From contig DEIK01000050.1 of the NCBI GenBank assembly GCA_002352425.1, positions 18,920 to 35,438 of the forward strand: a DNA stretch of 16,519 nucleotides. Direction: 5' to 3'. Source of the stretch: Rhodobacteraceae bacterium UBA2776. GTDB lineage: Bacteria; Pseudomonadota; Alphaproteobacteria; Rhodobacterales; Rhodobacteraceae. Shown here in pieces: positions 14,959-16,519 of this stretch. Both the position numbers and the translations under genes were made by a program. Position 1 is the first letter of the stretch. Each line of letters opens with the position of its first letter. The notes below the pieces were generated by a model, which was not told where the DNA came from, did not search any database, and was given only the letters and a program-made list of their open reading frames with translations.

Positions 14959-15846
14959 TCATAGTTTATTTATCGGCACCTTGAAATAGGTATTCCCGTC
15001 ACTGCCTGCTGGCGGCATACCGCCAGCCCGCATATTGACTTGAAGGGATGGAATAATCAGCCTTGGCATGGATAGGGTCGCATCGCGCGCCTCGCGCAGT
15101 TTGACAAAGTCCGCACGGCTGATTTGCCCCCCAAAATGGATATTCTCGGATTTTTGCGCAGCCACCGTGGTTTCATTTTGAATATCCCGCCCACCGGGAC
15201 CATAATCATGGCACATCATCAGGCGCATGTCGCCCGGCAAGGCCAGAACCTTTTGCACGGAATCGTATAGCTCACCAGCATTCCCCCCCGGAAAATCGGC
15301 CCGCGCGGAACCGCCATCCGGCATAAACAGCGTATCTCCAACAAAGGCTATATTGCCGATCACATGGGTCATACATGCCGGCGTGTGACCTGGCGTATGG
15401 ATGGCAAAACCTTGCATCGTACCGATATGATAGCTGTCGCCATCCGCAAACAAGATATCGAACTGGCTGCCGTCCCGTTGAAATTCCGTGCCCTCGTTAA
15501 ACACTTTGCCAAACGTGTGTTGAACCGTGGTGATCCCCGCCCCGATGCTGATCTTGCCGCCCAGTTTTTCTTGGATATAGGGCGCCGCCGAGAGGTGGTC
15601 AGCATGGACATGTGTTTCAATCTGCAATTCCAGTTTCAGGTCATTTTCCTTAATAAAATGAATGATTTTGTCGGCGTGACCATAGCTAAGACGACCAGCC
15701 GCGTAGTCGATATCCATCACGGAGTCGACAACCGCACAGGCGTCGGAATGCGGGTCTTTCACCACATAGGAAAACGTGTTGCTGTCATTCTCAAAGAACG
15801 ACGTGACTTCGGGGGTAACGGTCATATCAACGGGATAGGCAGACAT
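14959..15846 (-). CDS. ETHE1/Blh-like persulfide dioxygenase (MBL-fold hydrolase)
   Basis: Metallo-beta-lactamase-fold protein of the ETHE1/Blh group, which oxidises glutathione persulfide to sulfite in the cytoplasm using a mononuclear iron. The 295 residues carry the metal motif THVHADH at 78-84, GHT in FAIHTPGHTPA, the bridging Asp in VGDTLFMPDGGSARADFPGG, and the last histidine in MMCHDYGPGGRD. The latter two segments are typical of persulfide dioxygenases rather than glyoxalases or lactamases. The open frame reaches an ATG at 15855, but AAGGA is eight bases ahead of the ATG at 15846, which also overlaps the other candidate, so 15846 is preferred (MSAYPVDMTV). It is the first gene of the operon with DUF442 and SulP, and is probably controlled by the palindrome overlapping its promoter. 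Confidence 0.9.
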   Translation of the reverse strand: MSAYPVDMTVTPEVTSFFENDSNTFSYVVKDPHSDACAVVDSVMDIDYAAGRLSYGHADKIIHFIKENDLKLELQIETHVHADHLSAAPYIQEKLGGKISIGAGITTVQHTFGKVFNEGTEFQRDGSQFDILFADGDSYHIGTMQGFAIHTPGHTPACMTHVIGNIAFVGDTLFMPDGGSARADFPGGNAGELYDSVQKVLALPGDMRLMMCHDYGPGGRDIQNETTVAAQKSENIHFGGQISRADFVKLREARDATLSMPRLIIPSLQVNMRAGGMPPAGSDGNTYFKVPINKL

Positions 15847-15871
15847 CAAAAGCATCCTTCAAGGTGATGTA

Positions 15872-15891
15872 ATATTCCATTTAGTGAATAT
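15872..15891. promoter_or_regulatory. SqrR/BigR-type operator (ATTC-N8-GAAT palindrome)
   Basis: The sequence is ATATTCCATTTAGTGAATAT: perfect six-base arms around an eight-base spacer. It contains ATTC-N8-GAAT, the motif I recall for SqrR of Rhodobacter capsulatus, an ArsR-family repressor that senses persulfide; BigR sites are similar. It covers the predicted -10 box and start point, which is suitable for repression released by sulfide or persulfide. The repressor gene is not in the window. Confidence 0.75.
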
Positions 15892-15914
15892 AATAATCAC
15901 GTGGCCAGTTTCAA
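15887..15914 (-). promoter_or_regulatory. Predicted sigma70-type promoter of the persulfide operon
   Basis: Read on the minus strand, TTGAAA (15909-15914) and TATATT (15887-15892) are separated by 16 bases, each one base from the -35 and -10 consensus. Transcription would start near 15880, leaving a leader of about 35 bases before the ATG at 15846. The -35 box overlaps the stop codon of the upstream glycerate kinase gene, so the promoter is squeezed into a 64-bp gap. Confidence 0.6.
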
Positions 15915-16519
15915 GTCCTGATCAAGACTTGCAAATCGGCCACATTGGTACCTGTGGACCCCGTCATCAACAGATCGTGGCTGGCTTGCAGCGCATGGTA
16001 GCTGTCGTTGTTAGCCAGCAATTCTTGCGGTGAAACCCCAGCCTCGCGCATCCGTGTAAGCGTGGTGTTGTCCACCAAACCCCCCGCCGCATCGCACGGC
16101 CCGTCGCGCCCGTCCGTGCCACCAGACAGGAACACCCAATCCCCCTGCCAACCCTGTTTTTCAGCCAGCAAAGCCATGCGCAACGCCATTTCCTGATTGC
16201 GCCCGCCAAGGCCTGTGCCTTTGATTTGCACAGTGACCTCGCCGCCGAAAACTGTGACCCCTTTGGGGGATTGTGATATCATTTCAGCGGCTTGGGCCAC
16301 ATCTCCAGTCAATGCTTTCGGATGGGCCTGCGCGCTGGGATTGGCTGCCAGCATCGCCGCGACACTGATGGGGTTGGCACCGATCAGTTGGTTGTCAACC
16401 TTTGGAACGGGCGGCAAATGCGGCGCGGGTTTGCTAAGATGGGCCGTCACGGCAGCGGGCAAATCATCCCAAATCCCGTAGGATTTCAACAATGTAACCG
16501 CTTGCGCGCGGCTCCCGGC
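15911..16519 (-). CDS. Glycerate 2-kinase / hydroxypyruvate reductase-like (MOFRL), 5' part cut by window edge
   Basis: C-terminal 202 residues of a MOFRL-family glycerate kinase (GckA/TtuD type). It phosphorylates D-glycerate to 2-phosphoglycerate in serine-cycle, glyoxylate or tartrate metabolism; older annotations call it hydroxypyruvate reductase. Visible motifs are GGEVTVQIKGTGLGGRNQEM, then the MOFRL block FLSGGTDGRDGPCDAAGGLV, and LANNDSYHAL with TGSTGTNVADLQVLI at the end. The frame is open to the last base of the window, so the start and the first half (family about 420 residues) lie beyond 16519. An in-frame TTG at 16492 is not a real start. It is in the same orientation as the persulfide operon, but that operon has its own promoter. 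The symbol is left blank because gckA and ttuD cannot be told apart here. Confidence 0.88.
   Translation of the reverse strand, partial: AGSRAQAVTLLKSYGIWDDLPAAVTAHLSKPAPHLPPVPKVDNQLIGANPISVAAMLAANPSAQAHPKALTGDVAQAAEMISQSPKGVTVFGGEVTVQIKGTGLGGRNQEMALRMALLAEKQGWQGDWVFLSGGTDGRDGPCDAAGGLVDNTTLTRMREAGVSPQELLANNDSYHALQASHDLLMTGSTGTNVADLQVLIRT

Noticed and set aside
1..16519. CRISPR arrays, tRNA or rRNA genes, insertion sequences, integrases
   Set aside because: No spaced repeat series, cloverleaf-like sequence or recognisable transposase or integrase was seen on either strand, though short or decayed copies could be missed by eye.

Overview
The window reads as chromosomal DNA of an alphaproteobacterium, most likely Rhodobacterales (Roseobacter group). 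This rests on gene content and gene style: a heterotetramer-type sarcosine oxidase beta subunit, CcmI with the Rhodobacteraceae-like N-terminus, a small DUF1289 gene, DusA, a TauE/SafE permease, a SulP transporter, and a persulfide-dioxygenase-like hydrolase next to a DUF442 protein. This is inferred from protein families only; no rRNA or tRNA was seen.

Layout. 1-1002 (-): soxB, cut by the left edge. 1227-3158 (+): an overlapping operon ccmI - ruvX - DUF1289. 3244-7688 (-): a two-gene RND efflux operon (adaptor then pump, ATGA overlap). 7689-8119: no convincing gene, but two adjoining inverted repeats. 8120-8735: a gene graveyard with a truncated OsmC gene, the 3' end of a tautomerase gene, and a diverged copy of the DUF1289 3' end on the opposite strand. 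8736-9354 (-): a membrane protein with a PH-like fold, whose frame now runs without a stop through the antisense of the DUF1289 copy into the tautomerase tail. 9450-11724 (-): GNAT - dusA - tauE, each start touching the previous stop, possibly led by a 54-codon frame holding a G8 tract. 12021-12758 (+): alpha/beta hydrolase, ending one base from the convergent SulP gene. 12760-15846 (-): a sulfide/persulfide-handling operon of ETHE1-like hydrolase, DUF442 sulfurtransferase and SulP permease. 15911-16519 (-): the MOFRL end of a glycerate 2-kinase, cut by the right edge.

How the parts work together. The clearest functional unit is 12760-15914. A sigma70-like promoter (TTGAAA, 16 bp, TATATT) has its -10 box covered by a 20-bp palindrome containing ATTC-N8-GAAT, the form I recall for the sulfide/persulfide-responsive repressors SqrR and BigR. 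It drives an ETHE1-like persulfide dioxygenase, a DUF442 protein and a SulP anion transporter. That fits persulfide oxidation to sulfite/sulfate with export of the product. The TauE/SafE gene at 9450 could be a second sulfur-oxyanion exporter, but it sits in the dusA operon.

The most unusual region is 3048-8735. The last 36 codons of the DUF1289 gene recur, diverged and in the same orientation, on the far side of the RND efflux operon and next to broken genes. This looks like the footprint of an insertion or recombination of about 5.5 kb, and it left an in-frame chimeric reading frame.
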